A stretch of 64,000 nt of DNA from Burkholderia latens (GCF_001718795.1 NZ_CP013435.1:1922001-1986000), one strand, 5' to 3'; positions 26,845-37,555 are shown, counted from the stretch's first letter. Numbers and translations: made by a program. Notes: generated from the letters alone by a model not told the origin.

Positions 26845-27753
26845 TCACTCGCTGCGCGCCGCCCCCAGCCGCGCATCGAGCGCCGCCCGGAACGCGGTCA
26901 GCGCCGACGGTTCCGCGTCGGTCACGGCCCACCAGGTCATCCCGGCCGCATCCCAGCGATCGAGCGCGTAGCCTTGCGACACGGTCGCGTACGGCGCGTG
27001 CGCGCGCCCTTCTCCCGCCGGCCGCACGTACACGTCGATCACGTGCTGCCGGTAGCGGTACACGAGAACCGCGACGCGACGGCGGCCGACGTAATCGAGC
27101 CGGCCGCCGGCCAGCGGAAAGCCGCTCGCCGACAAGTCCTCGACCGGCGGCGCATAGTCGAGCCGGCCGTTGAACCACGGCTTGACCGTATGCCGGTCGG
27201 TCGAGATCACGTCGATGTCGCGCGCCGACAGGCCGGCCCGCACGTGGCTCGACACGAGTTCATCGACCGTCTGGTCGGTGTCGGCGTGGCGGGCAGATAG
27301 CGCCATTCCGGCCGCCGCAGCCAGCGCGATCGCGAGCGCCACGCCCCAGCCGAGCCCGGGCAGCGCCGCGACGCGCGGCCCGGGGCCGGCAACGGCCGGG
27401 CGAGCCGACGCGCCGCGCCCGGCCGGCCATGCAAACCAGCGGCGGGCACCCGGTCGCGGCCGCGATGACGCCGCGGCGCCCTCCGCCGCGGGTTCCGCCC
27501 GGGAAGCTCCGGGCGCCCGTTGCCGCTCTCCGCCCATCGCCGGCAGCCCCGCGAGAATGCTCGCACGCAGCGCGTCCGGCGCGCGGTGATAGTCGGCCTG
27601 CCGCACCGCGCGCGATAGCGCAACGATCCGCTCGCGTTCACGGCGGCAGGCGTCGCACCCTTCCACATGCCGCTGGACGCGCAACGCATCGGGCGCCGAC
27701 AGCTCGCGGTCGACGTCCGCGTCCAGCAATGCGCGCGCTTCGTTACAGTCCAT
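26845..27753 (-). CDS. Membrane anti-sigma factor with zinc-finger domain
   Basis: 302 residues from ATG 27753 (MDCNEARALLDADVDREL). The N-terminal ZAS-type zinc motif is H29-x3-C33-x2-C36. A Pro/Ala-rich segment is followed by one transmembrane helix near residues 134-151 (GVALAIALAAAAGMALSA). The C-terminal about 150 residues should be periplasmic (FPLAGGRLDYVGRRRVAVLVY). It holds the partner sigma factor inactive until a signal is sensed. Its start overlaps the sigma gene by 11 bases, the usual coupled arrangement. The inducing signal is not evident. Confidence 0.88.
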   Translation of the reverse strand: MDCNEARALLDADVDRELSAPDALRVQRHVEGCDACRRERERIVALSRAVRQADYHRAPDALRASILAGLPAMGGERQRAPGASRAEPAAEGAAASSRPRPGARRWFAWPAGRGASARPAVAGPGPRVAALPGLGWGVALAIALAAAAGMALSARHADTDQTVDELVSSHVRAGLSARDIDVISTDRHTVKPWFNGRLDYAPPVEDLSASGFPLAGGRLDYVGRRRVAVLVYRYRQHVIDVYVRPAGEGRAHAPYATVSQGYALDRWDAAGMTWWAVTDAEPSALTAFRAALDARLGAARSE

Positions 27754-28384
27754 CGATCGCCTCCGATGCGGTTCCGCCCGCCGACGCACGTCCCGGCGCG
27801 CTCGCGCGCGCCGCCGCCGCCGTGCCGGCCAGCAGCGCGGCGAGCCTGCGGCGGCCGCGCGCGAGCCGCGACATCACGGTGCCGACCGGCACGTCGGCAA
27901 TCGCCGCGATGTCGCGGTAGCTCAAGTCCTCCATCTCGCGCAGCACCAGCACCTCGCGGTATTCCGGCGGCAGCTTCGCGAGTGCCGCGTTCACCAATCG
28001 CACGTTTTCGCCGCGCAGCAACTGCGCGAGCGGATCTTCCGTCGCCGGTTGCCAGTCGTCGGGCACGTCGGTGTCATCGAGCGTGTCGGGCAGCGCGACC
28101 TCGTGCGCGTGCGTGCGGCGGCGCCATTCCGTGTACCAGGTGCGGCGCACGATCGTCAGCAGCCACGGCCGTGCGTTATCGCCGCGGCATGAGTCGACGA
28201 ACCGCAGCGCGCGCATGCACGCGTCCTGGACGACGTCGTCCGCGTCGCCCGCGTTGCCGCTCAGCCAGCGCGCGAGGTTGTACGCGGCGTCGAGGTGCGG
28301 CAGCACCAGCGCGCGAAACCGCTCGCCGCGCGCGAGCGCGTCGTTTTTCGCCTGCTCGTCGAACGCCTGTCCGGCTTGCCCCAC
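27743..28384 (-). CDS. ECF-type RNA polymerase sigma factor
   Basis: 213 residues if GTG 28384 is used, which sits right behind a GGGAGGTGAT sequence; the frame extends upstream to a TTG at 28447. Region 2 contains LPHLDAAYNLARWL and DADDVVQDACMRALRF; region 4 contains LPPEYREVLVLREMEDLSYRDIA and PVGTVMSRLARGRRRL. It would redirect RNA polymerase to stress promoters. It is co-encoded with the anti-sigma gene downstream (overlap 27743-27753). The Ala-rich tail after residue 190 is variable. The regulon is unknown. Confidence 0.92.
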   Translation of the reverse strand: MGQAGQAFDEQAKNDALARGERFRALVLPHLDAAYNLARWLSGNAGDADDVVQDACMRALRFVDSCRGDNARPWLLTIVRRTWYTEWRRRTHAHEVALPDTLDDTDVPDDWQPATEDPLAQLLRGENVRLVNAALAKLPPEYREVLVLREMEDLSYRDIAAIADVPVGTVMSRLARGRRRLAALLAGTAAAARASAPGRASAGGTASEAIDGL

Positions 28385-28583
28385 ATCACCTCCCTGGTCC
28401 CCGGCGGCCGCAACCGCACCCGTGTCGCACCGTTCTCGCGTCCGCAACCGCGCCCGATTTCACGCCTGGCGCCCGGACGGACCGCAGCGCGCGCCCTCGA
28501 TGACCTTACCGCCGCTGCGTCGAGTTTATTCCCGCGTGATGCCGGTGAACTGCAAAAAATTCCGGCCGATACCGTCGCGCCCG

Positions 28584-29495
28584 TTACGGCGTGCTGCTCC
28601 AGTAGCCGGGGCGCGCATACGCTTCGCGCAAGTAGTCGATGAAATAGCGCACGCGCGCGGGCACATAGCGCTGCTGCGGATAGACCGCGAGGATGTCGTA
28701 GTCGGGCAGCGCGTATTCGTCGAGTACCGTCTCGAGTTCGCCGGTTTCGAGCTGCGCGGCAATTTCCCAAGTCGAGCGCCAGCCGAGCCCGATGCTTTCG
28801 GCGACCCAGCGGTGCAGCAGTTCGCCGTCGTTGCAGTCGAGATTGCCGGTCACGCGCATCGTCACGATCTTGCCGTGGCGCTGAAAATACCAGCCGCGGT
28901 TCTGGCCGCCCTGCAGGTTGAACGCGAGACAGTTGTGCTTCAGCAGGTCGTCGAGCGATTTCGGCCGGCCGTGCTTGCGGAAATACTCGGGTGTGCCGCA
29001 CACGACGCGCCGGTTCGACGCGAGCTTCACCGCGACAAAGTTCGGATCGACCGAGCCGCCGATCCGGATCGACAGGTCGTACCCTTCCCGCACGAGATCG
29101 ACGACGCGGTCGGTCAGATTGAACGACAACTGCATTTCCGGCTTGTCGACGAGGAAGCCGGGCGCATGCGGCGCGACGTGCTTGCGGCCGAATGCGGCCG
29201 GCGCGGACACGATCAGGTGGCCGCTCACCGCGCGCCGCCCGGCGGCCAGCTCGTTCTCGGCCTGGTCCCATTCGGACAGCAGCCCGCGGCAGCGTTCGAG
29301 GAACGCGGCGCCCTCCTCGCTGACCACCAGCCGCCGCGTCGAACGGTACATCAGCTTCACGCCGAGGCGCTTCTCGAGCGCATCGATGCGCCGCCCGAGG
29401 ATCACCGGCGACACGCCTTCCTCGAGCGCGGCCGCCGCGAGGCTGCCCGCATCCGCGACCCGCACGAACGTCTCGATCTGCTTGAAACGGTCCAT
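28584..29495 (-). CDS. LysR-family regulator, likely of the gcl operon
   Basis: 303 residues. The N-terminal winged helix (MDRFKQIETFVRVADAGSLA, ILGRRIDALEKRLGVKLMYR) is typical of the LysR DsdC/AaeR-like group. The effector domain starts near residue 90. It is divergent from gcl across a 169-base gap, the standard arrangement for a LysR activator of the neighbouring operon. Control of glyoxylate use is inferred from position. Confidence 0.9.
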   Translation of the reverse strand: MDRFKQIETFVRVADAGSLAAAALEEGVSPVILGRRIDALEKRLGVKLMYRSTRRLVVSEEGAAFLERCRGLLSEWDQAENELAAGRRAVSGHLIVSAPAAFGRKHVAPHAPGFLVDKPEMQLSFNLTDRVVDLVREGYDLSIRIGGSVDPNFVAVKLASNRRVVCGTPEYFRKHGRPKSLDDLLKHNCLAFNLQGGQNRGWYFQRHGKIVTMRVTGNLDCNDGELLHRWVAESIGLGWRSTWEIAAQLETGELETVLDEYALPDYDILAVYPQQRYVPARVRYFIDYLREAYARPGYWSSTP

Positions 29496-29664
29496 CTGTC
29501 GTCTCCACCGGCTCCGACGCCGGCGGAAAGCCCCGTCCGGCCGTCATTCCATACTTTTAGTTTCGAAATAAGCGACTTCGGCTGATCTTATCAAACCTTT
29601 CCCGCATCCCTAAAGTGTCCCCAACAGACCGATTCGCAAGATCCGACTATCCAAGGAGACATTC

Positions 29665-31440
<1,776 letters not shown>

Positions 31441-31484
31441 TCCACACGCCATTTTTTGACTGACCGACCGAAGAGGCTTAGCTC

Positions 31485-32294
31485 ATGCCGAAGTTCGCTG
31501 CAAACCTGACCATGCTGTTCAACGAAGTGCCGTTCCTCGATCGCTTCAAGGCGGCCGCGGACGCCGGCTTCGACGCCGTCGAGTTCCTGTTCCCGTACCC
31601 GTATGCGAAAGAGGAACTCGCCGAGCGCCTCGAGACCCACCGCCTGCGCCTCGTGCTGCACAACCTGCCCGCCGGCAACTGGGACCAGGGAGAGCGCGGG
31701 ATCGCGTGCCTGCCCGATCGTGTCGGCGAATTCCAGGAAGGCGTCGGCCGTGCGATCGAGTACGCGAAGGCGCTGAAGGTGCCGCAGCTGAACTGCCTGG
31801 TCGGCATCCCGTCGGCGAGCACCGCGCGCGACAAGACCTTCGTCACGATCGTCGACAACCTGCGCTTCGCCGCCGATGCGCTCAAGCGCGAAGGCATCCG
31901 CCTGCTCGTCGAGCCGTGCAACAGCTTCGACATCCCGGGCTTCGCGCTGAACCGCTCGTCCGAAGGGCTCGACGTGATCCGCGCGGTCGGCTCGGACAAC
32001 CTGTTCCTGCAGTACGACATCTATCACATGCAGCGGATGGAGGGCGAACTCGCCGCGACGATCGAACGCAATCTCGCGTCGATCGGCCACGTTCAGCTCG
32101 CGGACAACCCGGGCCGCAACGAGCCTGGCACGGGCGAGATCAACTACGCGTTCCTGTTCGCACTGCTCGACCGGCTCGGCTACGCCGGCTACGTCGGCTG
32201 CGAATACAAGCCGCGCACCACCACGATCGAAGGACTCGACTGGCTCGAGAGCGTCGCCGGCCGCGCAGCGGGCTCGGCGCGCCGCGCAGCCTGA
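31485..32294 (+). CDS. hyi: Hydroxypyruvate isomerase
   Basis: 269-residue TIM-barrel isomerase of the AP-endonuclease-2 superfamily. It interconverts hydroxypyruvate and tartronate semialdehyde. The chain starts MPKFAANLTMLFNEVPF with AAADAGFDAVEFLFPYPY. Metal-binding acidic residues are in LLVEPCNSFDIPGF and QYDIYHMQRMEG, and HVQLADNPGRNEPGTGEINY follows. It starts 44 bases after gcl and precedes glxR. Confidence 0.94.
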   Translation: MPKFAANLTMLFNEVPFLDRFKAAADAGFDAVEFLFPYPYAKEELAERLETHRLRLVLHNLPAGNWDQGERGIACLPDRVGEFQEGVGRAIEYAKALKVPQLNCLVGIPSASTARDKTFVTIVDNLRFAADALKREGIRLLVEPCNSFDIPGFALNRSSEGLDVIRAVGSDNLFLQYDIYHMQRMEGELAATIERNLASIGHVQLADNPGRNEPGTGEINYAFLFALLDRLGYAGYVGCEYKPRTTTIEGLDWLESVAGRAAGSARRAA

Positions 32295-32346
32295 CGTCCG
32301 CCCTTCCAACGGTTTCCCCATACACGCCCCTACAGGAGACTTCCAC

Positions 32347-33240
32347 ATGGCAACCATCGGTTTCATCGGCCTCGGCATCATGGGCGCGCACATGGCGCGC
32401 AACCTGCTCAAGGGCGATCATCAGCTCGTCGTGAACGGTGCGTTCCCGATCCCCGACGACCTGCGCGCAAGCGCGAAGGTCGTCGCCAACTCGACCGAAG
32501 TCGCGCAGCACGCGGACGTCATCATCTCGATGGTGCCCGACACGCCGGACGTGCGTAACGTGCTGTTCGCCGACGACGGCGTCGCGAAGGGCCTCACGGC
32601 CGGCAAGCTCGTGATCGACATGAGCTCGATCTCGCCGCTCGACACGCAGGAATTCGCGAAGCAGATCAACGCGCTCGGCTGCGACTATCTCGACGCGCCG
32701 GTGTCCGGCGGCGAAGTGGGTGCGCGCGAGGCGACGCTGACGATCATGGTCGGCGGCCCGGAGAAGGCGTTCGAACGCGCGAAGCCGCTGTTCGAAAAGA
32801 TGGGCAAGAACATCACGCTCGTCGGCGACAACGGCGCAGGTCAGACCTGCAAGGTCGCGAACCAGATCATCGTCGCGCTGAACATCGAGGCCGTCGGCGA
32901 AGCATTGCTGTTCGCCGCCCGCTCGGGCGCCGATCCGGAGCGCGTGCGCCAGGCGCTGATGGGCGGCTTCGCCGCGTCGCGCATCCTCGAAGTGCACGGT
33001 GCACGCATGACGAAGCGCACGTTCGACCCGGGCTTCCGCATCGAGCTGCACCAGAAGGACCTGAATCTCGCGCTCGACGGCGCGCGCAAGCTTGGCCTCG
33101 CACTGCCGCACACGGCCAGCGCGCAGCAGCTGTTCAGCGTGTGCGTATCGCACGGCGGCAAGGCATGGGATCACTCGGCGCTCGTGCGTGCGCTGGAGAT
33201 CATGTCGAACTTCGAGATCGGCCAGACGCCGGCCGCGTAA
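32347..33240 (+). CDS. glxR: Tartronate semialdehyde reductase
   Basis: 297-residue beta-hydroxyacid dehydrogenase. It reduces tartronate semialdehyde to D-glycerate, completing the route from glyoxylate to glycolysis. The Rossmann motif is GFIGLGIMGAHMARNL; the substrate loop is DAPVSGGEVGAREATLTIM; catalytic lysine lies in GQTCKVANQIIVALN. A GGAGA site precedes the ATG. It ends the operon. Confidence 0.95.
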   Translation: MATIGFIGLGIMGAHMARNLLKGDHQLVVNGAFPIPDDLRASAKVVANSTEVAQHADVIISMVPDTPDVRNVLFADDGVAKGLTAGKLVIDMSSISPLDTQEFAKQINALGCDYLDAPVSGGEVGAREATLTIMVGGPEKAFERAKPLFEKMGKNITLVGDNGAGQTCKVANQIIVALNIEAVGEALLFAARSGADPERVRQALMGGFAASRILEVHGARMTKRTFDPGFRIELHQKDLNLALDGARKLGLALPHTASAQQLFSVCVSHGGKAWDHSALVRALEIMSNFEIGQTPAA

Positions 33241-33699
33241 CGCGGCTGCGGCAGCGCGCGTTTCGCTGCAACGGCAAACGCGCGCGACCAATAAACGCGA
33301 GCCGGCCGCGGCCGGTCGCATCGATGCGCGAGCACACGCGCATCACGTTGGGGCGCTCTGCCGCGTATCGCTGAAATGCGTGCGCGACGGGGCGAAAAAA
33401 CGCCGCTCTGGGCTGAGAGCGGCGTGGTGGGGTCCGCAGCGGCACCCGGCGGCGCCGGGGAAGCCTTGGTCGGTCAGACGTCGTCGTCGGGTGTCCGCCT
33501 GTCGGATTTCGCGTATTACATTTCTTTACGTTCGTGCGCACGATTTTTCATGCAATCGTCGCGACGAACGCCTACACTTTCGCCACGCCTTTCGAGAAAT
33601 CCGCCGCGCCTGCGCTCACTCCGGTGACCGCGCCCAGCGCGGTGTTTTTTTCGCCACTTCACGGCGCGTTTTCTTTTCAACCACCTAGGGAGTGCAGCG
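33241..33699. other. 459-base gap with two strong hairpins
   Basis: No gene is recognised between glxR and the LysM gene. A perfect 10-base dyad at 33400-33425 (ACGCCGCTCT and AGAGCGGCGT) has its T-run on the minus strand (complement of 33395-33400), although no minus-strand gene precedes it. A second hairpin at 33627-33643 is followed by T residues on the plus strand. A TACACT box at 33573-33578 could be a weak -10 element. Confidence 0.6.
33627..33651 (+). terminator. Terminator-like hairpin directly upstream of LysM gene
   Basis: ACCGCG (33627-33632) pairs with CGCGGT (33638-33643) and GTTTTTTT follows. It ends only 48 bases before the LysM/BON start codon, so it may end the glx operon or a short leader RNA. 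Confidence 0.65.
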
Positions 33700-34170
33700 A
33701 TGGGTCTTCTTTCGTTTATCAAAGAGGCGGGTGAAAAACTGCTGGGTCACGCTGACGCGCAAGCAGCGGAAGATCCGAATGCCGCAAACCAGACCGCGGC
33801 CGATGCGATCAAGAACTACATCAACACGCAAGGGCTCGATACGTCGAACCTGACCGTCGCATTCGACGGCGCATCGCGCACCGTCACGCTGTCGGGCAGC
33901 GTCGCCGATCTCGACACGAAGGCGAAGGTCAAGGTCGCGGCCGGCAACGTGCAGGGCGTCGCGGCCGTCAACGACGACGATCTGCAGCCGGACGATCCGG
34001 AAGTTCAGTACCACGACGTGAAGCCGGGCGACACACTGTCGGCGATCGCCAAGGAAGTGTATGGCGACGCGAACAAGTACCCGGTGATCTTCGAGGCGAA
34101 CAAGCCGATGCTGTCGAGCCCGGACCGGATTTACCCGGGCCAGAAGCTGGTGATTCCGCCGCAGTCCTGA
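33700..34170 (+). CDS. BON-LysM protein (Kbp/YgaU type)
   Basis: 156 residues. The order is a short helix (MGLLSFIKEAGEKLLG), a BON domain (about 30-95, with SRTVTLSGSVADL), and a C-terminal LysM domain (about 104-153, with VKPGDTLSAIAKEVYGDANK and RIYPGQKLVIP). E. coli Kbp has the same order and size and binds potassium. No signal peptide is visible, consistent with a cytoplasmic Kbp-like protein. A bidirectional terminator follows. Confidence 0.9.
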   Translation: MGLLSFIKEAGEKLLGHADAQAAEDPNAANQTAADAIKNYINTQGLDTSNLTVAFDGASRTVTLSGSVADLDTKAKVKVAAGNVQGVAAVNDDDLQPDDPEVQYHDVKPGDTLSAIAKEVYGDANKYPVIFEANKPMLSSPDRIYPGQKLVIPPQS

Positions 34171-34194
34171 GCATTTGCGCAGTACTGACGCAAA

Positions 34195-34220
34195 AGGCAG
34201 GCCCGTGGCCTGCCTTTTTT
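34195..34220. terminator. Bidirectional terminator between LysM and ansA genes
   Basis: AGGCAGGCC (34195-34203) and GGCCTGCCT (34207-34215) with a 3-base loop. Six T residues follow on the plus strand and TTTTGCG on the minus strand. It serves the convergent LysM and asparaginase genes. Confidence 0.9.
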
Positions 34221-34257
34221 CATGGGCGCCGCATGCCGCCCGCTCGGCGGCCGCCGT

Positions 34258-35280
34258 TCACAGCGTGTCGAATGCGCGCTGCAGCGCGTCGCGTTCGCGA
34301 ATGCCGTTCGCGAGCGCGAGCATCAGCAGCACGCGCGCCTTGAACGGGCTGAGCGACCCGGCGCTCACGAAGCCGAGCGCATCGTCGTTGGCCGCACCGT
34401 TGCGCATCACGTGACCCGAGCCGACGCGCGACGCGCGCACCACGGCAACGCCCGCCTTCACCGCATCGGCAAGCGCCGCCTGCAGCGTCGCGTGGATCGA
34501 CCCGTTGCCGGTGCCCGCAACGACCAGACCGCGCACGCCGGCCGCGACGAGCGCGTCGACGGCCGTGCGCGTGACACCTGCATAGCTCGCAACGACTTCG
34601 ACCGGCGGCCACTCGGCCGCGATCGCGAGTTGCCCGTCGCGCGCACGCGTGACGCGGCGCGCGAATTCGACGCGGCCGTCCTGCACCCAGCCGAGCGCGC
34701 CCAGTTCCGGCGACTGGAATGCGTCGACGGCGTAGGTACTCGTTTTCACGACGTCGCGCGCGCCGTGGATCCGGTTGTTGAACGCGATGAGCACGCCCTG
34801 CCCGCGCGCGGCCGGGTGCGCGGCGACGCTCACCGCGTTCAGCAGGTTCAACGGCCCGTCGGACGACAACGCGGTGGCCGGCCGCATCGCGGCCGTCAGC
34901 ACGACCGGCTTGTCGCCCTTCACGACCAGATGCAACGCATATGCGGTTTCCTCGAGCGTATCGGTGCCGTGAGTGATCACGATGCCGTCGATCGCCGGAT
35001 CGGACATCAGGGCGTCGATGCGTGCTGCGAGCGTATTCCACAACGACAAGGCGAGATCCTTGCTGTCGATGCTCGCGACCTGCTCGGCGTCGACGCGCGC
35101 AACCGACGCGAGCGCCGGCACCGCGTCGAGCAGGAAATTGACGCCGAGCGCGCCGGCCTGATAACCGGCCGTGCTGGCGGCGTCCGGTGCGGCGCCGGCG
35201 ATCGTGCCGCCGGTGGCAAGTACGGCGATGCGCGGCAGAGCCGGCGCGGGCGAAGGGGATGCGGAGTTCGGAGTATTCAT
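34258..35280 (-). CDS. ansA: L-asparaginase
   Basis: 340 residues, bacterial type asparaginase hydrolysing L-asparagine to aspartate and ammonia. Motif 1 is LATGGTIAG (about residues 21-29) with the first catalytic threonine; motif 2 is GIVITHGTDTLEETAY (about 100-115). No strong signal peptide is evident, so a cytoplasmic location is likely, though the Ala/Pro-rich head leaves doubt. It is a single gene, convergent with the LysM gene and divergent from the psiF-like gene. Confidence 0.92.
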   Translation of the reverse strand: MNTPNSASPSPAPALPRIAVLATGGTIAGAAPDAASTAGYQAGALGVNFLLDAVPALASVARVDAEQVASIDSKDLALSLWNTLAARIDALMSDPAIDGIVITHGTDTLEETAYALHLVVKGDKPVVLTAAMRPATALSSDGPLNLLNAVSVAAHPAARGQGVLIAFNNRIHGARDVVKTSTYAVDAFQSPELGALGWVQDGRVEFARRVTRARDGQLAIAAEWPPVEVVASYAGVTRTAVDALVAAGVRGLVVAGTGNGSIHATLQAALADAVKAGVAVVRASRVGSGHVMRNGAANDDALGFVSAGSLSPFKARVLLMLALANGIRERDALQRAFDTL

Positions 35281-35428
35281 GGCCGCGATTGTAATGGCTT
35301 GCGCCCGGCATCCGGTAGGTGCGGCACGAATGATCGCGGCTAGCGCCCCATGTCATGGTTTGTCCCGATCGCCGCCGCGCGCGCGCCGTCAACGGCCATG
35401 CGGGCCGCCGCGTTATTGAAATGCCGTT

Positions 35429-35457
35429 TTGGTGTTTTCACATTGATTTGCCATAAT
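35429..35457 (+). promoter_or_regulatory. Predicted promoter of the PsiF-family gene
   Basis: TTGGTG at 35429-35434 and CATAAT at 35452-35457, spaced by 17 bases, in an AT-rich patch. The transcript would have a leader of about 90 bases. Confidence 0.5.
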
Positions 35458-35551
35458 CGGAACGCGCGTCGCGATGCGACCCTGTTCGCGTCGTGCCGGG
35501 CTTCGTGACGGCGTCGATATAAAACGCAATTCACCCCATGGGAGTGTCGAA

Positions 35552-35842
35552 ATGAAGATCCAATCGCTCGTAGCCGCACTGCTTCTCGGCGGCATGCTGG
35601 CTTCCCCCGCTTTCGCGGCGAACAGCCAGCAGGACAAGATGAAGGCCTGTAACACGCAGGCAGCCGGCAAGACGGGCGATGAACGCAAGGCGTTCATGAA
35701 GGACTGCCTGTCGGCCAAGCCCGCGAAGAAAATGACGCAGCAGGAAAAGATGAAGGCCTGCAACACGCAGGCTGCCGACAAGAAGGGCGACGATCGCAAG
35801 GCGTTCATGAAGAGCTGCCTGAGCAGCCAGCCGGCCGCCTGA
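35552..35842 (+). CDS. PsiF-family small exported protein
   Basis: 96 residues from ATG 35552 behind a GGAG site; the longer frame from 35474 would lose the signal peptide. The signal peptide MKIQSLVAALLLGG ends at AFA-AN. The mature part consists of two copies of one unit: KMKACNTQAA, then ERKAFMKDCL or DRKAFMKSCL. The two cysteines per copy may form disulfides in the periplasm. PsiF of E. coli is induced by phosphate starvation; no clear Pho box is visible here. A strong terminator follows. Confidence 0.88.
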   Translation: MKIQSLVAALLLGGMLASPAFAANSQQDKMKACNTQAAGKTGDERKAFMKDCLSAKPAKKMTQQEKMKACNTQAADKKGDDRKAFMKSCLSSQPAA

Positions 35843-35863
35843 GTTTCGGCGCTGCCGTCGCAG

Positions 35864-35898
35864 ATGCCGCGCACCGCTTCGGCGGGCGCGGCATTTTT
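35864..35898 (+). terminator. Terminator after the PsiF-family gene
   Basis: ATGCCGCGC (35864-35872) pairs with GCGCGGCAT (35886-35894), followed by TTTTTGTTTT. It begins 21 bases past the stop. The remaining part of the gap to 36168 shows nothing recognisable. Confidence 0.9.
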
Positions 35899-36168
35899 GT
35901 TTTCGTTGCACGCGCATCGACGTTTGCGGATGGCAGGCATGCCGTCGGCGCCGGCGCGCTTGCCGCGCTCCGCTGCCGAGCGCCGATACGAAGCCGCCCC
36001 CCCATCCCGGCTCGCCGCCACGGGCGCGCCGTCCGAATGCCGCCACATGGTGCGGCAATTCGCCGCGATTTCTTCTATGATGGCTGCAACGCGGCCCCTC
36101 CAAGTACAAGAAGCGCCATCGGGCCGCCCTCGACACGGACGCGCACGCCGCGTCAAACGGAGGCATGG

Positions 36169-36627
36169 ATGGCATGGAGACAACACCGCTGGTTCCGCCG
36201 CTGGCTGATCGTGATCGTGTTCTGGGCCGTGCCCGTCGCGATCGTCGCCGTGCGCGAGATCCGCGAGGAAATGGCGTACAACAAGGCCGACCTGCAACTC
36301 GCGCTGACCACGTGGCAACTCACCGATGCGCAGCAGGCGGCCGGCGCAGCCGCGAAATGTCACGGCGATCCTGACACGGCGCGTGCGGCCGGCTGCCCGG
36401 CCGACGTGCTGGCCGCGAACGCGCCGCGCCAACAGGCGGCCCGCGATGAATACGTGGTGCGCCGCAATACGTTGGCTGGCTACCTGTGGCATGCATTCGT
36501 CGGCTACTGGGTCGTACCGGCCGCCTTCCTGTTCGGATGCGGCGTCGTGATCGCCCTCATCCGCCGCGCGCTGCGGCGGCCGCCGATCAAACCGCCCGCC
36601 CCGCCCGCGCCACCCGTCGCGCACTGA
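36169..36627 (+). CDS. Hypothetical two-helix membrane protein
   Basis: 152 residues from ATG 36169 (MAWRQHRWFRRW), chosen because GGAGG at 36159-36163 lies just upstream. One transmembrane helix near residues 12-28 (LIVIVFWAVPVAIVAV) and one near 118-134 (VPAAFLFGCGVVIALI) flank a soluble middle with two cysteines (AAKCHGD, AAGCPAD). The end is a Pro-rich tail. I do not recognise a family. It stands alone between two terminators. Confidence 0.75.
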   Translation: MAWRQHRWFRRWLIVIVFWAVPVAIVAVREIREEMAYNKADLQLALTTWQLTDAQQAAGAAAKCHGDPDTARAAGCPADVLAANAPRQQAARDEYVVRRNTLAGYLWHAFVGYWVVPAAFLFGCGVVIALIRRALRRPPIKPPAPPAPPVAH

Positions 36628-36852
36628 CGCGCCATTCCCTCAATCCGTGGTTGCCTGCGTCGCCGCGCGAGCGCGCGACGCGGTCCCGCGCACGCGTCAA
36701 TCCGTCCGTTGGTGCGCCGCGACAGCCCAAAACGATTTGACGCTTTTTCACGTACGAATGAAAAGGGGTTGTAATCCACTGTGATATAACTGCCGACGTG
36801 ATCCGCTCCGTGAGCGAGACTCACTCCGAACGTCATCCGATGGAGAAGAACG

Positions 36853-37440
36853 ATGCAAAAACGGACTCTTGTGCTCAAAGCCGCCGCTGCGCTGATCGTC
36901 GGTAGCCTCGCGCTCACCGGTTGCACCACCACCCCCGACAAGCCCGATAACGCCGCGACGAATGCGTCGAAGCGCCAGGCGATCGATTCGAGCGTCGACG
37001 CGACGCTGTCGCGGATGTATTCGACGGTCAAGGGTTCGCGCGAACTCGTCGCGAAGTCGCGCGGCGTGCTCGTATTCCCGGAAGTGCTCCAGGCGGGCTT
37101 CATCGTCGGCGGCCAGACCGGCAACGGCGCGCTGCGCGTCGGCGGCAGCACGGTCGGCTACTACAACACGTCGTCGCTGTCGGTCGGCCTGCAGGCCGGC
37201 GCGCAGTCGAAGGCGATCGTGTTCCTGTTCATGACGCAGCAGGCACTCGACGAATTCCGCAACTCGGACGGCTGGGCTGCCGGCGCCGGTGCATCGGTCG
37301 CGCTGGTGAAGATGGGCGCGAACGGCGCGGTCGACTCGAATACGGCCACCGCGCCGATCCAGGTCATCGTGCTGACCAACGCCGGCTTGATGGGCGACGT
37401 GTCGATCAACGGCACGAAGGTCACGAAGCTGAAGATCTGA
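36853..37440 (+). CDS. YSC84-type lipid-binding lipoprotein
   Basis: 195 residues. Lipoprotein signal with lipobox LTGC (lipidated C24). The body is the Ysc84/SYLF-like actin-and-lipid-binding domain: ATLSRMYSTVKGSRELVAKS, GVLVFPEVLQAGFIVGGQTGNG and AIVFLFMTQQALDEF, ending DVSINGTKVTKLKI. In bacteria these are exported lipoproteins of unclear role. The ATG has an AGAAGAA-type site. A strong terminator follows. Confidence 0.88.
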   Translation: MQKRTLVLKAAAALIVGSLALTGCTTTPDKPDNAATNASKRQAIDSSVDATLSRMYSTVKGSRELVAKSRGVLVFPEVLQAGFIVGGQTGNGALRVGGSTVGYYNTSSLSVGLQAGAQSKAIVFLFMTQQALDEFRNSDGWAAGAGASVALVKMGANGAVDSNTATAPIQVIVLTNAGLMGDVSINGTKVTKLKI

Positions 37441-37484
37441 CGCCGCGGCGTCCTCGCCCGTGCGCACCGCGCGGGCAACGTGCA

Positions 37485-37518
37485 AACGGCGATGTCCTCG
37501 CGGGCATCGCCGTTTTTT
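37485..37518 (+). terminator. Terminator after the YSC84 lipoprotein gene
   Basis: AACGGCGATG (37485-37494) pairs with CATCGCCGTT (37505-37514) and runs into six T residues. It starts 45 bases after the stop, in the gap to the convergent glycosyltransferase. Confidence 0.9.
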
Positions 37519-37555
37519 CATCCGCGCGCGTCGGTGCATCGGCGCGTCGGTCAAT

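Noticed and set aside
33400..33425. Perfect 10-base dyad as terminator of glxR
   Set aside because: T residues follow only on the minus strand, where no gene precedes, so I list it as part of the gap rather than as an assigned terminator.
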